DNA of 64,000 bases, taken from the NCBI GenBank assembly GCA_037013685.1, contig CM072887.1, positions 39,545,154 through 39,609,153 on the forward strand. The letters are read 5' to 3'. The position numbers were made by a program, and so were the translations under genes. Below, piece after piece: positions 50,501 to 61,870 of the stretch. The notes below the pieces were generated by a model that made no database searches, was not told the DNA's origin, and saw only the letters and a list, made by a program, of their open reading frames with translations. Source of the stretch: Acridotheres tristis (taxonomy: Eukaryota > Chordata > Aves > Passeriformes > Sturnidae). Each line of letters begins with the position of its first letter. Position 1 is the first letter of the stretch.

Positions 50501-50595
50501 TGGCCTGGGGATCCTACCTTGACCACCTTGTGGAATGGAACAAATACATTGACAATGAGAAGCTCATGACAATAAGCTACGAGGAACTCAAAGAG
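50501..50595 (+). pseudogene. SULT6B1: Copy B exon 5
   Basis: 95 nt, open. Reads AWGSYLDHLVEWNKYIDNEK and ends SYEELKE. Acceptor tttgcag, donor GAG|gtgtag. Confidence 0.86.
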
Positions 50596-51031
50596 GTGTA
50601 GCATTCCACCCAGCTCTTCCTTGATGAGTGTGCTGTGTATCCCTCCTGATATGGATGGGTGTGGGAAAGTAGAAACTCTGGGGGCAAGTCTGTCTGCCCC
50701 TTAGAAGCTTGTGCTTTTCTAAGTTACTCATTTATGTCTGGGGGAAGCCCATGGAGGTTAGGAGGAGGATAGCCTTGCCTATCTGTGAAAGAAGTTTTAT
50801 CTGGAAGAGGCATAGATTTTGGAAAAGAAGAAAAGGCCTTGAAACTGAGGCCAGCATGTGTATGTTTCCTGGCCTGAAAGGTTTTCTCTTAGAGAAATTA
50901 TCTTGGAATTCCTTGATGACACTGTGGGAGACAGCTTCCCCTGCTGGGCTTCCCACAGGGTGCTGGCTCCATGCCACAGCCACAGTGTAAAGTCTTTTGG
51001 TTTCACCTCTGTGCTATATTTCTTTGGGCAG

Positions 51032-51188
51032 GACCCAATACTGGGGATGAAAAAGATTGCTTCCTTCTTTGGATTTTCCCTGTGTGAGGAAGATTTTTCC
51101 AGAATTGCCAAGAAGACCACTTTCAAACTTATGAAAGAGAAAGCCAGTGAAACCCATGGAAAGTTTGGGAATGTCCTCTTCCAGAAAG
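51032..51188 (+). pseudogene. SULT6B1: Copy B exon 6
   Basis: 157 nt, open. Starts DPILGMKKIASFFGFSL and ends THGKFGNVLFQKG. Acceptor gggcag, donor AAAG|gtaagt. The family's RKG reads QKG here. Confidence 0.86.
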
Positions 51189-52273
51189 GTAAGTCTCTGC
51201 AAATGGAGATCTACCTCCTGAAGGAGAACTCCAGAAGGACTTTTGAATATGTTACTTTACTTTGCTGTGAACTCACTGGGCTGTCTGGGAGAACTGTCTC
51301 CTGTGGTGCCACCTGTACAAAAAGCTTCTGCTGTTGACAGGATTTGGGGGCTGTTTGTGAGAAACTTATCAGAGTGCCAGTCTTAATGCCCTCAGTCACT
51401 GCTTCCATGTTGCTGTCTTTTTCTGCAGCAGCCCTGGTTATTTAGGTAAGTGAGGTGCAAAGGTGAGGGCCACCAGCACTGGTGAGGTTATGGTGACAGT
51501 AACAAACCGAATCTTCCTGGGCTCTGTGCAACTCTTTGTTACTCGGTGTTGAGGTGCAGCTCTTTCCTGCTGTTCAGGTGATGAGGCTGCACGTGTCACT
51601 TCATGAAAGTCACCTTTTGGAGGAGGTGTGATAATGGGACAAGAGTCTCTTGAACCTCAAGGGAATGCAATGCTCACTGCTCTGCTGGCCTCAGAAGCAT
51701 CTTCCTGTTACCTATTCAGCAAGAGCTTTATAGATATCCTTTCAATGGACATGTCAGTGGTGGTCCCAGAGATGGTTTCTCACAGATCTGGGGCCAGGGT
51801 CAGAGCTCTGGCAGCCTTCCTGCTCCCCATGACCTCAAGAGTCTTGCTTTTCTGAATTCTGTGAGCATGGGCTTTTAAAAACCCATTTCTTTCACCACTC
51901 CTTGGAGGAATAGGGATTTAGCCACACTCTACTACCTACCACAGAAAAATTTCTCCCTTCAGAGGAAGTAACTCACGAATGAGCTTTCCCTTGTGACAAA
52001 ACCAGATTCCCTTTCTGTGTAAAATCTTCATGAAGTCACCTTGGAAATCCCCTTGTGGGGAGGGAGCACTTGCAGACAGCTAAATAGCAATGCTCTCTGT
52101 TGTCTGGCTACAGCTTTTGCTTCTGATCTTTGATACCTTTCCTCTCCCAGACCTCTCAGGGCAATAAATATGATTCTTCCTGCCTTGTGTAGTCAATGAC
52201 TCTGCCCCACTGCTGCCTAGATACTATTCACTCTCAGGAGCATCTTCCTTCAGTTTTTGGTTCTTGTACACAG

Positions 52274-52415
52274 GGAATGTTGGAAGCTGGAGAGACTTCT
52301 CTTTAGAGCCTTCTCTAAAGCTCAGAATGAAGAAATGTACCAGAAATTTCAAGACTCCTTAGGAGGAACAAAGACGGCAGCAAAGATAAAATACGATGTG
52401 TACTGCAAGGCCTGA
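52274..52415 (+). pseudogene. SULT6B1: Copy B exon 7 with tandem-duplication frameshift
   Basis: Acceptor tacacag at 52267-52273. Starts NVGSWRDFS, then an imperfect repeat (cttctctttagagc followed by cttctctaaagc, about 52296-52321) throws the frame and leads to an early TAG. The original frame resumes as AQNEEMYQKF and runs to YDVYCKA and TGA at 52413-52415. The exon is 142 nt against 131 in copy A. Confidence 0.82.
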
Positions 52416-52608
52416 AAATAAGCAGATGAATAGCATGGCAGCAAGTCACGTTCCAAAGGTGATTCCCCAAAGGTGATTTGTCCCCATTTTTCCTTCCAAT
52501 GAGAGAAGAGAGAAACCCTCTGAGAACTACCCAGCACCTCTCACAATTTGGTGGGTAATTCTTAGGTGTGTCCAGGGTCTAGAGCTTGTACTTTGATTGA
52601 TGTAACCA

Positions 52609-52614
52609 AATAAA
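52609..52614 (+). terminator. Poly(A) signal AATAAA after copy B
   Basis: AATAAA 194 bases after the copy B stop, followed by GT-rich sequence. It suggests that a transcript from copy B could still be polyadenylated. Confidence 0.5.
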
Positions 52615-52615
52615 A

Positions 52616-54202
52616 TGTGTGTATACCTCAAGTGAATGCCTGACATCCTTTCAGGAGGGAGATTGGTGCACAGACATCTTAGCACCAGTCTGGTCCAATC
52701 CCTGTCTCTGCTTCTTGGCCTGAAATGATGAATAAGGCCCCTGCAGCTCTTGTTGGTAGACAGAGGGATCAACACAGAGCCTCTCCTCTGGCACAGAGTG
52801 GACTTGACATGGGTATATGGTGTGGGTCTGTGTACAGGTAGAATATGTTAGTCTGGGTTTAGATCCATCATAGCTACCATGGTGTTGGCAGGTCAGGAAG
52901 GCCTTTGACAAATTTCATACACTGGTATGGCAAAGGGTGGAACTTCTCAAAGAGCCATGAACTCTTAAAGAATGAACAGCCAAATGCTTTCTGGAGTGTT
53001 TTGTTCCTGTTGGACTCTCTGGGAAGGTAAGTGGCAAGTAAAAAGAACCACAACATTCAAATGGGAGGAAGGAAGGAAAGAAGCCCCTTGATGACCGTAG
53101 GTTAAACTAGCTAAACTATGAGAGTGGCATTTATTTGACAATAAATACACTTAGCTACATAGGTATGTTTTCCACACTGTCCTTGCTGATATCAATGTCC
53201 TTGCTATATCTATGCAGACTGTGTTGCTGACCCCTTGCCACAACCAGTCTTCTGGGAAACCAGAACAGCCAAGGAGGTTTCTGTCTGGTAAATGGAATTT
53301 GATTCCTTGGAAGAGGGATTCCTCTGTCATATTCTTAGGTAGATTTACCAGCAGACTCTTACACTGAACTAAGATTAAGTACTGAGCAACCAGCAATCAC
53401 AAAGGTAATTAACACAACTGGGAAATTGCTAAGTCCCTGTCAAAGTGCTGACTGTCCCTGCACAGCCCCTCGGGACTACCCCTACCCTGTCCATATGGGG
53501 CTCAGGACTCCACGTGAACCCCTGCTCCAGAGGCTCTCAGCCCCTCCTCCAGTGATGGCACGGCAGGGTCAGGCTTCAGCTTCTCACACTCTGCCCTGCC
53601 TGGTCACTGTCCCTGCCAAGCTGGACCCATCCACAGACTCACATCCTGCCCAATCCTCAGGAGAGTGTCTGATGCCTGGGCTGGGCTGCCCAAGTGCCCC
53701 TGGCTGGACAGTGGGTTGTGCTCTGGCTGCCATGCCCTGCATCCCCTGTCTCTGTGACAGGGATAATGGCGAATGATGCAGATTCAGCTCTGAAGGGCCA
53801 CTCAAAGCCCGCTTCCCAGGCAGATTTTCTAAATGTGTGTGCAAGAGCTGCATGTGTCAAAAAGCTCTGCGTGGAGAGGTATGTTAGTTTGAACCTGATG
53901 ATTCTGGGTTTGTAGGTTTTCATTTCCATAGATGCAAAAGAGGCAAGTGACCATAGCCTGTAATTTTTGGAAATAGCAACATTTCTACCTGTTACTTAGT
54001 ACAGACCTTATACAGTTTACTATATGATGATATCAAAAGCTGTCTAGACAACAGAAAACACTGTAATCTCAGTGTATGCAGGGAGTTGAACAAGGAGTTA
54101 AACAAGGGAACAAGCCTGATCCTAAATGGAAAAACAATCACTGAAATATTCAAAAGGCTTTTATTAACATAGAGAGGTGACATCATAAGGTCTGTTGGTT
54201 TG
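52616..54202. other. Spacer between SULT6B1 copies B and C
   Basis: No gene recognised. A C/G-rich segment at about 53430-53820 stands out from the AT-rich surroundings and gives overlapping short ORFs on both strands, none with a recognisable domain. Confidence 0.4.
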
Positions 54203-54330
54203 GTTTTTTCTTCTGCAAAGATTTTTTATAGGCTAAGGGCCCTTAGCAGCCCAGAAATTTTGGAGACTCTGAAGTTCTTGTAAATCAGAAGTGATGATGT
54301 GATTCTCACCAGCTTTCCTAAGATGGCTGA
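54203..54330 (+). pseudogene. SULT6B1: Copy C exon 1 relic
   Basis: Reads SSPEILETLKF, then a TAA, then IRSDDVILTSFPK. It aligns with ITSPETSEALKSF and ARSDDVIRVGYPK of copy B. The upstream part still aligns at DNA level (tttttcttctgcaaagattt against the FSYRGIL codons). The PAPS loop stops at PKM and no GT donor follows. Confidence 0.82.
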
Positions 54331-54680
54331 GTCTTTCTTCCTTGATGAAGTGTCCATTGCTGCAGTGCAGAATTGTGTGGCTACACATAACATAGCAGTA
54401 ATGCCCATGACTGGTTAATGATCACTTCAGCTTTCTGTGGAGGCACAAGAGCATGGGTTTCTCCCTGGAGGAAGGAAGAGGGTGATTCCATAGCCTTTCT
54501 TCATTGCAGGATGTAAGTAATTTCTTGGTGCTGGGTGGAGCTACAGGCTCACCTGCCACCCAGACTCTTGGGCCCTTTTCCTCTCCCTTCCCATGCCTTT
54601 CAGTCCCAGCATTTGGGTTTACTGGTTACCTTCACATTTTCTCCAAATCACTTAGAGAAACAACTTAACAGGCCACTTGA

Positions 54681-54714
54681 AGGAAAAAAAAAGAAAAAAA
54701 AGAAGAAAAAAAGA
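54681..54714 (+). repeat. A-rich purine tract
   Basis: A/G-only run (AGGAAAAAAAAAGAAAA...) inside SULT6B1 copy C intron 1. Simple-sequence DNA. Confidence 0.85.
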
Positions 54715-55596
54715 GTTGATATTTGATCTGCATTACATCTCCTTAATGGTCCACTTGAATTTTTTTTTCTCAGATAGAAAATGTATAAAATTGTCTTATG
54801 TAAATATCATAGGTAATTTAGTGATAATTTGTTGTCTGAGTTATAGCATCTCAAATATGCAACCAATCTTAAAAGAACTGTGTTAGAAAATGCTTTATGT
54901 GACTTATTTTAAATATAATATGGTCAAGATTAAACTCAATTAATTAGATGATGTGGTGGTGAATTACAGGTAAGCTGAGAGGGATGCAACCACACTTTCA
55001 GGTCTACAAATGGAAAGGACTTTTGGCTTCCAAACAACATTTTCCACAGAAGTTATTGCAATATGACTTGGGGAGACAAGCTCAGACTCTCTTGGTGATT
55101 AAAAGGCTGAAACTGGATTTGGTTATTAGAAGACAAGGTAATGGTTGCACAGAAACTCTTCTGAAAACTAGTGAAAGCCCTGGATGGAACCTAAATAATT
55201 TTAGTCTGTGAAGACTGTTTTGACTGATTCCTCCAATTTAAACAAAAATTTCTTTACAAAAAATGATCAATTGTATTTCCTTTTGACAAAGATTTCATTC
55301 CAGGCTGCTTTGGATTTACTTTTAGAAATACAATCATCAGTCTTTGCTGATTTGTGAAATCTTATAGTTTGTCATCTGACGTTACCCTACTTAAAGGATT
55401 TCCTTCTTCTGACCCCTCAGTCTATGTATGCATATGGATGTACAAACTGGAAACCTTGTCTATAATGAAAGTCCCTCCTTAAGGCATGCAGTTTTAAATC
55501 TTTTTTCTTTGTTTTATTTAGTTTCATCTATAGTTCATGGAACAATCTTTTTCTAGTAAAATGCTTGCTTTGTATTAACTTCCAGTCTCATTAAAG

Positions 55597-55675
55597 AGAA
55601 TGAAAAGATTATCTTTCAGAAGATAATTCAGTCTCACATCTTACCCCATTTGTGCCTTTTCAAAGTAAGGCTAAA
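55597..55675 (+). pseudogene. SULT6B1: Copy C exon 3 relic
   Basis: Acceptor cattaaag, then RMKRLS. After a frame break, SVSHLTPFVPFQSKAK continues to the old exon end. It is 79 nt instead of 90. The donor is lost (AAA followed by tctttt). The catalytic-His position is still readable in SHL. Confidence 0.78.
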
Positions 55676-57659
55676 TCTTTTTTATTTGATCTGAAACTAT
55701 ATAGCATTTTCATACAGATTAGTTTTTAATTTCCCATGAAAATGCCTTTTCTGAGACTGTATGTAGGCTTTAAAGGCATGATTATACATTCCTGAATGTG
55801 GAGTGATAAAGTATCTTTTACAAAGACTAAGGACACACATTATTTTTCAGTCTTGGCTCCATAGGTTACTTTACTCATCCCTGCCAAAGACAAACATTCC
55901 TTCAAATTTCCTTGTGGAGCTTCTCCCTGACCTCCTTCATCCCAAGTAATCCAGACTAGGATATTGTTAAATTAACTGTGAAAGGATCTTCAGTTGTCCA
56001 AAGCTTAGAGGTGATCCTAGCTAGACTTTTTTTACCGTGCACAGACCATAATCACTGACACGATTGTCAATTTCTAAAGACTACATTTACATTTAGTTAA
56101 ACTAGGTCAGTCAATGTTTAAAATACAGAAACACAGTTTCTTCTGAATGAGAACATAAAAATATAGCAGACTTTTCTCTTCACATTCTTTGCCTCAATCC
56201 AGCAAGATTTTGTGGCATTTTGGGTTACAGCAGGCCCCACACAGGCTGAATATTCCTGCGAAATCTGAGCTCATGGCTTCCCCAAAGGCTAGGCTTACTT
56301 CCCTCTTCTGACTGCTGTTGTCTGCTCCCTTTTTTGCATGAGATTTTTGTTTTTTAGACACCCCCAGCTTTCTGAAACAGTACAAAACACTCACTTTTGG
56401 TGGCAGCAAGCTGTCAGATTGACCCAGCTGTCTTGCACAACCTCACCCTTGGTGTCTCTGGGTCACTAAGAAAGAATTTCTTTCTTCAAAGATTTGGCTC
56501 TCTCATTTTCTGCTTCTTGCAGGCATCTGCTAATATCTGCCCTCGCTGCAGGCTTCCTCCCCACTGGGCCATGCCCTCCTGCTCCAGAAGGCTTTCCCAG
56601 CTCAGTGCTCTCCTTCACCCAAGGCAGGGCAGGCACAGCAAGGCAAAGGGGAAAGAGAACAGGGTAGACACAGCACTCTGTGTATGCACTGATATACAGC
56701 ATCCCTCTCCCCCATACCCAGACAGGGGCAGCAGGGGTTGTAGATACACTGGAAGTCACAGTCTTTGGGCTGGTGGGAGTGGGGGGGTGTTGGAACTTGG
56801 ACTTCTTTCTGTAAGGAGAATTTTGGACCTCAATTCAGTGGTGATCATTTCAGGTTCAAAGAATCTACTAAAGAAGATGGGCTTCAAAAATAAAAGCACT
56901 TTGAATTACAAGCCATGTGTCCGGTGCTCTTCATTATGATCCTTGGCACACAAAGTATGCACATCTACACATCCCCAGTCTGTTGACAGAATCAGGACAA
57001 GTCTTAGAGGTTCACCTTCTTTCCTAAATTGTCTGGAATATGTTGGCCATGGATGAATTGTCAATGACTTAATTTTCAAAATTACAGAACATTTATTTTC
57101 TATCTATTTTATGTGTATCAGTAGATGGTGACACCATGAAATAGCTCTTAAAATCAGACCAGGTGATGTATCTTATGCAAAGATATATAAGGTATTTAGG
57201 AAAGAAATTTTGCCCAATATGGCAATATTTTTTTAAAATATCCAACACATTGTCAAAGAATTTAAATTACAAGACTGAAATGAAAAGTAAACTATAAAAT
57301 ATGGATCTATAGAGGGAATTGAAAACAGCATTGCAATAACATGAAATGTTATGTATTTAGCAAAAGTTTTTAACTACTGCTTGCATGTGTTCTCTGTTAT
57401 TGATCTTACTACAGATTAAAAGTGTCTTCTAAGTGTTTTCTTCAAAAAGTCTGAAATACATGGGAATGTTGGGGATGCCACCCCACCATCAGACATCCAG
57501 CTTCCTTAGTTCGGTTTCTCCCTGTTCATTGGGATAGTTCCATTGGGAAACATACTTTTGGCTCATGACCCTGTATCTTCCCAGAACACTTATTCTTACA
57601 AATACAGAATCATAAGCTGTGTCAGTGAATCTACCAGAGTCTCCTGAAAGTTATTGGCA

Positions 57660-57720
57660 GTACAATGTTTCCTACTTGCATCACTTTGTACTGACAAAAC
57701 AGCCTTGCATGAGGAGAAAC
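57660..57720 (+). pseudogene. Possible copy C exon 5 relic
   Basis: After ttggcag at 57653-57659 the sequence reads about VSYLHHFV, resembling SYLDHLV of copy B exon 5. It sits about 200 bases before the exon 6 relic, where exon 5 should be. Similarity is short and fades quickly. Confidence 0.35.
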
Positions 57721-57900
57721 CTCTGCCCACTGCTTCCCTTCCTACTCTGCCTCTTAGATTTTCTCAGTGGAGCCAGGACCCAAAGCCTGTTCACAGCAAG
57801 CCCACTAAAGGAAAATTGTGAAGCCTACAGTTACAGTGCTGGAACACTGCAAAAGGTACAGCCAAAATGTAATTCTCTGTAAATTCTGAATCACTATCAG

Positions 57901-58045
57901 ATGCTGGGAATGAGAAGGGTTGCTCAATTCCTTGGGTCTCCTTGGCTAGTGAAAATTGAAGCAGTTTCCAAGAAGACCAGTTTCTAAGCTATGAAAGAGA
58001 AACCCTCAGAACTACAAAAACCTCTGGGAGTATTTTTTAGAAAGG
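57901..58045 (+). pseudogene. SULT6B1: Copy C exon 6 relic
   Basis: Acceptor tatcag, then MLGMRRVAQFLGS, later EAVSKKTSF, a TAA, AMKEKPSEL and finally VFFRKG with donor gtgagc. This is the SULT6B1 exon 6 pattern (helix, SF.AMK, FRKG). It is 145 nt against 157, so in-frame shrinkage plus one stop. Confidence 0.85.
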
Positions 58046-60623
58046 GTGAGCTGATACTGTGAGTAACAGTAACAAAAATCTATTCTAATTCTTAGCACTA
58101 ATAACATCTCTCACAATTATATAGCTCCTGCTATATAGAAAAACATATGGATGTATTTACAGAATAGTACCAAGAATCATTAAGTTTACCTAAGCTCAGT
58201 TACCTAAAAGTTGGGTATCTAAGCTATTTATCCTGATATCTTCCTAATGGAGAGAGATAAGTGCTTGCAGCAGAAAGTTCATTTATTGCTAGATGTCATT
58301 CTTGGTGTATTACCTCGTCCCCTGAGGAAATCTCATCCAAAAATACATCAATTTATTCACCACTTATTCAGAAGTAATCTATTAGGGAGTTATAATATGG
58401 GGAAATGGGCCATATTTAGAAAAAAAAAGTTGTGAATCACAGCTTGTCAGCTGAGCAATATGAATCAGTTACTGCACTCATGATACTAATTCTAGGTTTT
58501 CCTCACCAAGGTCATGCAAAAGTGACCCACTCTGTTTGACCTTGGTGGAATGAGCCTGGATTCCTAAAATTTTGTGTGCTGGTTAATACAACACAAAATT
58601 TCTGTGAAGAAAAAATAATCAGTTGGATTTTCATATCCCGTTGAGAAATTCCATTAACTCCATGATGTTATGGAGTTTTTAGATGAAGCTGCATGCAACT
58701 TACTGGATGAGAAGAAATATTTAGTATTTTGAATTGTATTTAAGCAAGAATTAAGGCACATAAGTGTAATATATTTCATCCGGTAAACCACAGCTCAGGT
58801 GCTGCCTAACTCCACAGTTGAAACAACTCAATTTTTGTCTTAAAGGTCTCTATACACCCAAACTCTGCTTCACGACATAACCTAGAACTCTTCTGTCTTA
58901 ACAGACTCAGATCCTTGGGGCTTCTTGAAGTCATATACAGCCCATTGGAACTTCATAGTTAGATCTCATCTTTCCCTCATACTCAGCACTTTTGGAATAT
59001 GAGCCTCCATCTAGACCTCTCCTGATGGAAACAGCTGAAAATGCTAATCATTTTTACAAACCTTTTGCAAAGCATGTAGTGTTGATTCACCAGAACAGCA
59101 TTCACTACAATAAAATGCTTGCTAATTCTGGTCTGCCTACACAAGCCCAGAAGAACAATCTTGGTTTTAGTAAAATTGTTTAGTTAACCTGTCACTTTTA
59201 AAATGCTTTCTTCACTTCAGAATTACTTGGAGGCTGAAAGGCTCAACACAGCTCTTCTGCTAATTGCAACCTGGGTCGAAATTTTTGGCATTGAGCTGAG
59301 GAGAAATGTGCCAATCTGGGAAGCAGGTTCTTCTGGTGTTGTGAAGGGAAACATTGGCAGGAGACTAGGGCACTGTGGGGAAGACATTTGAAAATTAAAG
59401 ATATATGAAATACTGCATATGTGTTAGTTAATATAGCACAGCATAATTATTTCTCTGAAGAAATATTCAAGGATTTAAAAAATTGAATTCCCATTTCTAG
59501 CAGTTTTTTTCCCCCTGAACTGAAGTTTATAGACTTCCCACAGAAACTTAATATGAAGGCCACTTATGAAAGCCAGACTATGTTTTACTTAAAAATTGTG
59601 TCTGAGCACAATTTTTGAGATGCTCCTTGTCTGGCATGCTGAGAAGAGCTGGTCAGTTCCACACATGAGTTCCAGCTTCATCCCATTTAAAGATTATCTG
59701 AGTAACAGGCACTTGGGGCAGCACTATAAGCCCTCTTTATATTTACTGGAAATCAATAAATCCCTCTGAGTATAAAAGAGTGAGTCTGATTTTAGATGGG
59801 TTGAATCAACTTCTGGTCTCCCCTGACACTGCAGCAAGTTTTTGTTGGTGCTGTAACTTAACTCACCAGATGAAAGTTTTCATGGTATTATTAATAATCC
59901 ATTATTATTAATCCTATTATTCGCAAGGATGGATAGAATATGAAGGCAATGCAGCTTTCATTTTATCCCAATTTTAAAAGATGATAGTAGTCACTGAATA
60001 TAGAAGGTGTTCCTACAACACCTAGAACATCTCCTTTATAGTGACGAAGCTGAAAAGATTCCATAAACTGAACAGGAGAATCATAGAAATTATTGAAAAA
60101 AACCAGAGGGAAATACATTCTCTCTGGAGTTTTTTACTGTTTTTAAAAGAGTTAGTTCTAATGAATTCTATAGCAACCACAGCATTTCCTATTAAATGCT
60201 TGCAGAAAAAAATAAAAATAGGACATTCTTAAGTTAGAGAAAATACAAAAAATTAAAAAACTTTTCAGGTGTGCTGTGCATATACAACTCCCACCAGCAC
60301 TGCTAATAAGGAAGACACAAGCACACTGGGGAAACAGGCCCACTAAAATGACCAAGTTTCCAGTCAGGAGATAGTGATTCTCTCTTGTTCTACCTACCAA
60401 CAGACAACATTCATTTGTGTCTTAGGGACTGGCATAACTTTCAAATGGGAAAGACAAAGGCCTTTAGTGTCGCTTCCAGATTTTTTGTTAACCTGGTGGG
60501 ATTTTGATTCCAGCAAGCGCTTGCTTTCTCTGAGCTCTGGCAGAAGCAGTGCAACCCGCAGATCTGCCGGTGCTCTCAGGAGACATCCTGCACTCAGTGG
60601 TTTGAGGCAATATTTGGAAAAGC

Positions 60624-60637
60624 ACACCAGAGGGCAG
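60624..60637 (+). promoter_or_regulatory. CTCF-like motif
   Basis: ACACCAGAGGGCAG matches 13 of 14 positions of the CTCF core CCASYAGRKGGCRS. It lies in a locally G/C-richer patch 2.6 kb beyond the last SULT6B1 relic. A single motif match is weak evidence of binding. Confidence 0.3.
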
Positions 60638-61826
60638 AAGCGATGGACTGCTCTCCAGAGCCAGGCTGGCAGGAGTGCGGAGCCCTCCGTGCTCCTTTGC
60701 CATGTGCCTGCTGTGCTAGGGCGATGTCACCCTGTGTTAGAGTCTTGCACGGACAGACTTCTTCCAGCCTGGCAATCTGAACTGCTTCTCTACTGGAGAC
60801 CCGTTCTCCTCCTCCTTGTGACTAAACTCAAACCAGATGGTACCTCCCAAAGTGAACAAACATATTTTTTCTTCGTTTAGTGCAAGAGTAACACATACAA
60901 AATGTTAAAAATGCAAAATACAAAAAGTGGCATGATAAATGTGGTTCTGTGGCAAAGGAGTCACACAGCTAGGAAAAGACTTGTTAGATATATCTTGATA
61001 AACAATCAAGCAGCTTCTTTAAACAGCTGTACCAGAAATAATGAAATAAGCAGTTCATTTTCCCTTTGAAATTTTGACAAGGGTAGCAATCACAGATTGT
61101 ACTATTTTCACCAACCTCATTAGGTATTTACATGCCTTTTTTTCAAAATTCTTTTTTTTCCAAGACAACTGTGAGCATAGCTACTCACACTTTTGGGTAC
61201 TCTGCAAAAAGAAATGTTGGAGCGGCTTTTGGATATATTCTCTCATTGTCTTCTGCATCACAGTGCAACATGTGGGCAGGATTTTCTGTGCCAAAAGGAA
61301 TGAGAATATTCTTCTATGCTATTACTGTCACCAAGAAAAACTGATTCTGCTGGCAATGGAAAATGTTAAATTTCAATCATGGTGGATCTGATTTTTTGAT
61401 CCAGTAGTAGAGGGCATATGTGAGAAAATATTGTGGCCATATCTGATTATCATATATAGCATTAGATAACAGAAAATGCCATGCTTTACAAGTCTAAAGT
61501 ACCTAAACAAGGGTTTTTCTAGGGGTGAAACCAGTTTTCTCCAAGTCACACTTGTATCCTTGGCAGCTGGTAGCTCTCACCCCATAGATGAAGCCTGCCA
61601 TTTGTACAGCTCGTTCAGCCAAGAGCTGAAAAAGTACATCATGGATGTTATTTCATTCCAGATGTTCTGTGTGACAAGTCCTTGCCACAGCTCAGCTGAA
61701 GCCCTTTGAAGCCAAAGTAGGACAATCTAAAAGAATGCTGCCAATTGAATGAAAAATGTTCAATGTATTTTACACAGATTTGAACATCTGTGGTGCTCAA
61801 GGATGATTTCATGAAGTTCTGTAATA

Positions 61827-61870
61827 ATAGAATCATAAAATCATTAAGGCTGGAATGTAATTAACTTCAC
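61827..61870 (-). mobile_element. Short CR1 3'-end fragment
   Basis: ATAGAATCATAAAATCATTAAGGCTGGAATGT resembles the reverse complement of the CR1 terminus (AATCATAGAATCATTAAGGTTGGAA). Only about 40 bases align. Confidence 0.5.

Larger units (their letters stand above)
45011..52415 (+). pseudogene. SULT6B1: SULT6B1-like copy B, seven exons with disabling lesions
   Basis: Second SULT6B1 copy with all seven exons: 45011-45149, 47815-47954, 48402-48492, 49963-50089, 50501-50595, 51032-51188 and 52274-52415. All introns are GT-AG. Exons 4, 5 and 6 match copy A in length (127, 95, 157 nt) and are fully open. Five lesions are seen. The position aligned with the family start reads ATA (44949). One base is missing before 45011. 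The PAPS loop reads YPKARTNW, the loop Gly becoming Arg across the exon 1-2 junction. Exon 3 is 91 nt instead of 90 (frameshift). Exon 7 carries a partial 11-14 nt tandem duplication (frameshift). The 3'-phosphate motif reads RNPKN. The C-terminus YDVYCKA survives beyond the break. The well-kept exons imply recent inactivation. Assembly errors or a non-canonical product are less likely alternatives. Confidence 0.88.
54203..58045 (+). pseudogene. SULT6B1: SULT6B1-like copy C, decayed relic (exons 1, 3, 6, possibly 5)
   Basis: Third copy in the same orientation, about 1.8 kb beyond copy B. Recognisable parts: exon 1 (about 54203-54330), exon 3 (55597-55675), a doubtful exon 5 (about 57660-57720) and exon 6 (57901-58045), in the right order. 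Stops interrupt exons 1 and 6, exon 3 is shifted, and the donors of exons 1 and 3 are gone. Exons 2, 4 and 7 were not found. The deeper decay than copy B suggests earlier inactivation. Confidence 0.8.

Noticed and set aside
60374..60880. 168-codon + strand ORF in a G/C-richer patch
   Set aside because: No domain, an opposing ORF of similar quality on the other strand, and no splice or poly(A) context. Probably chance.
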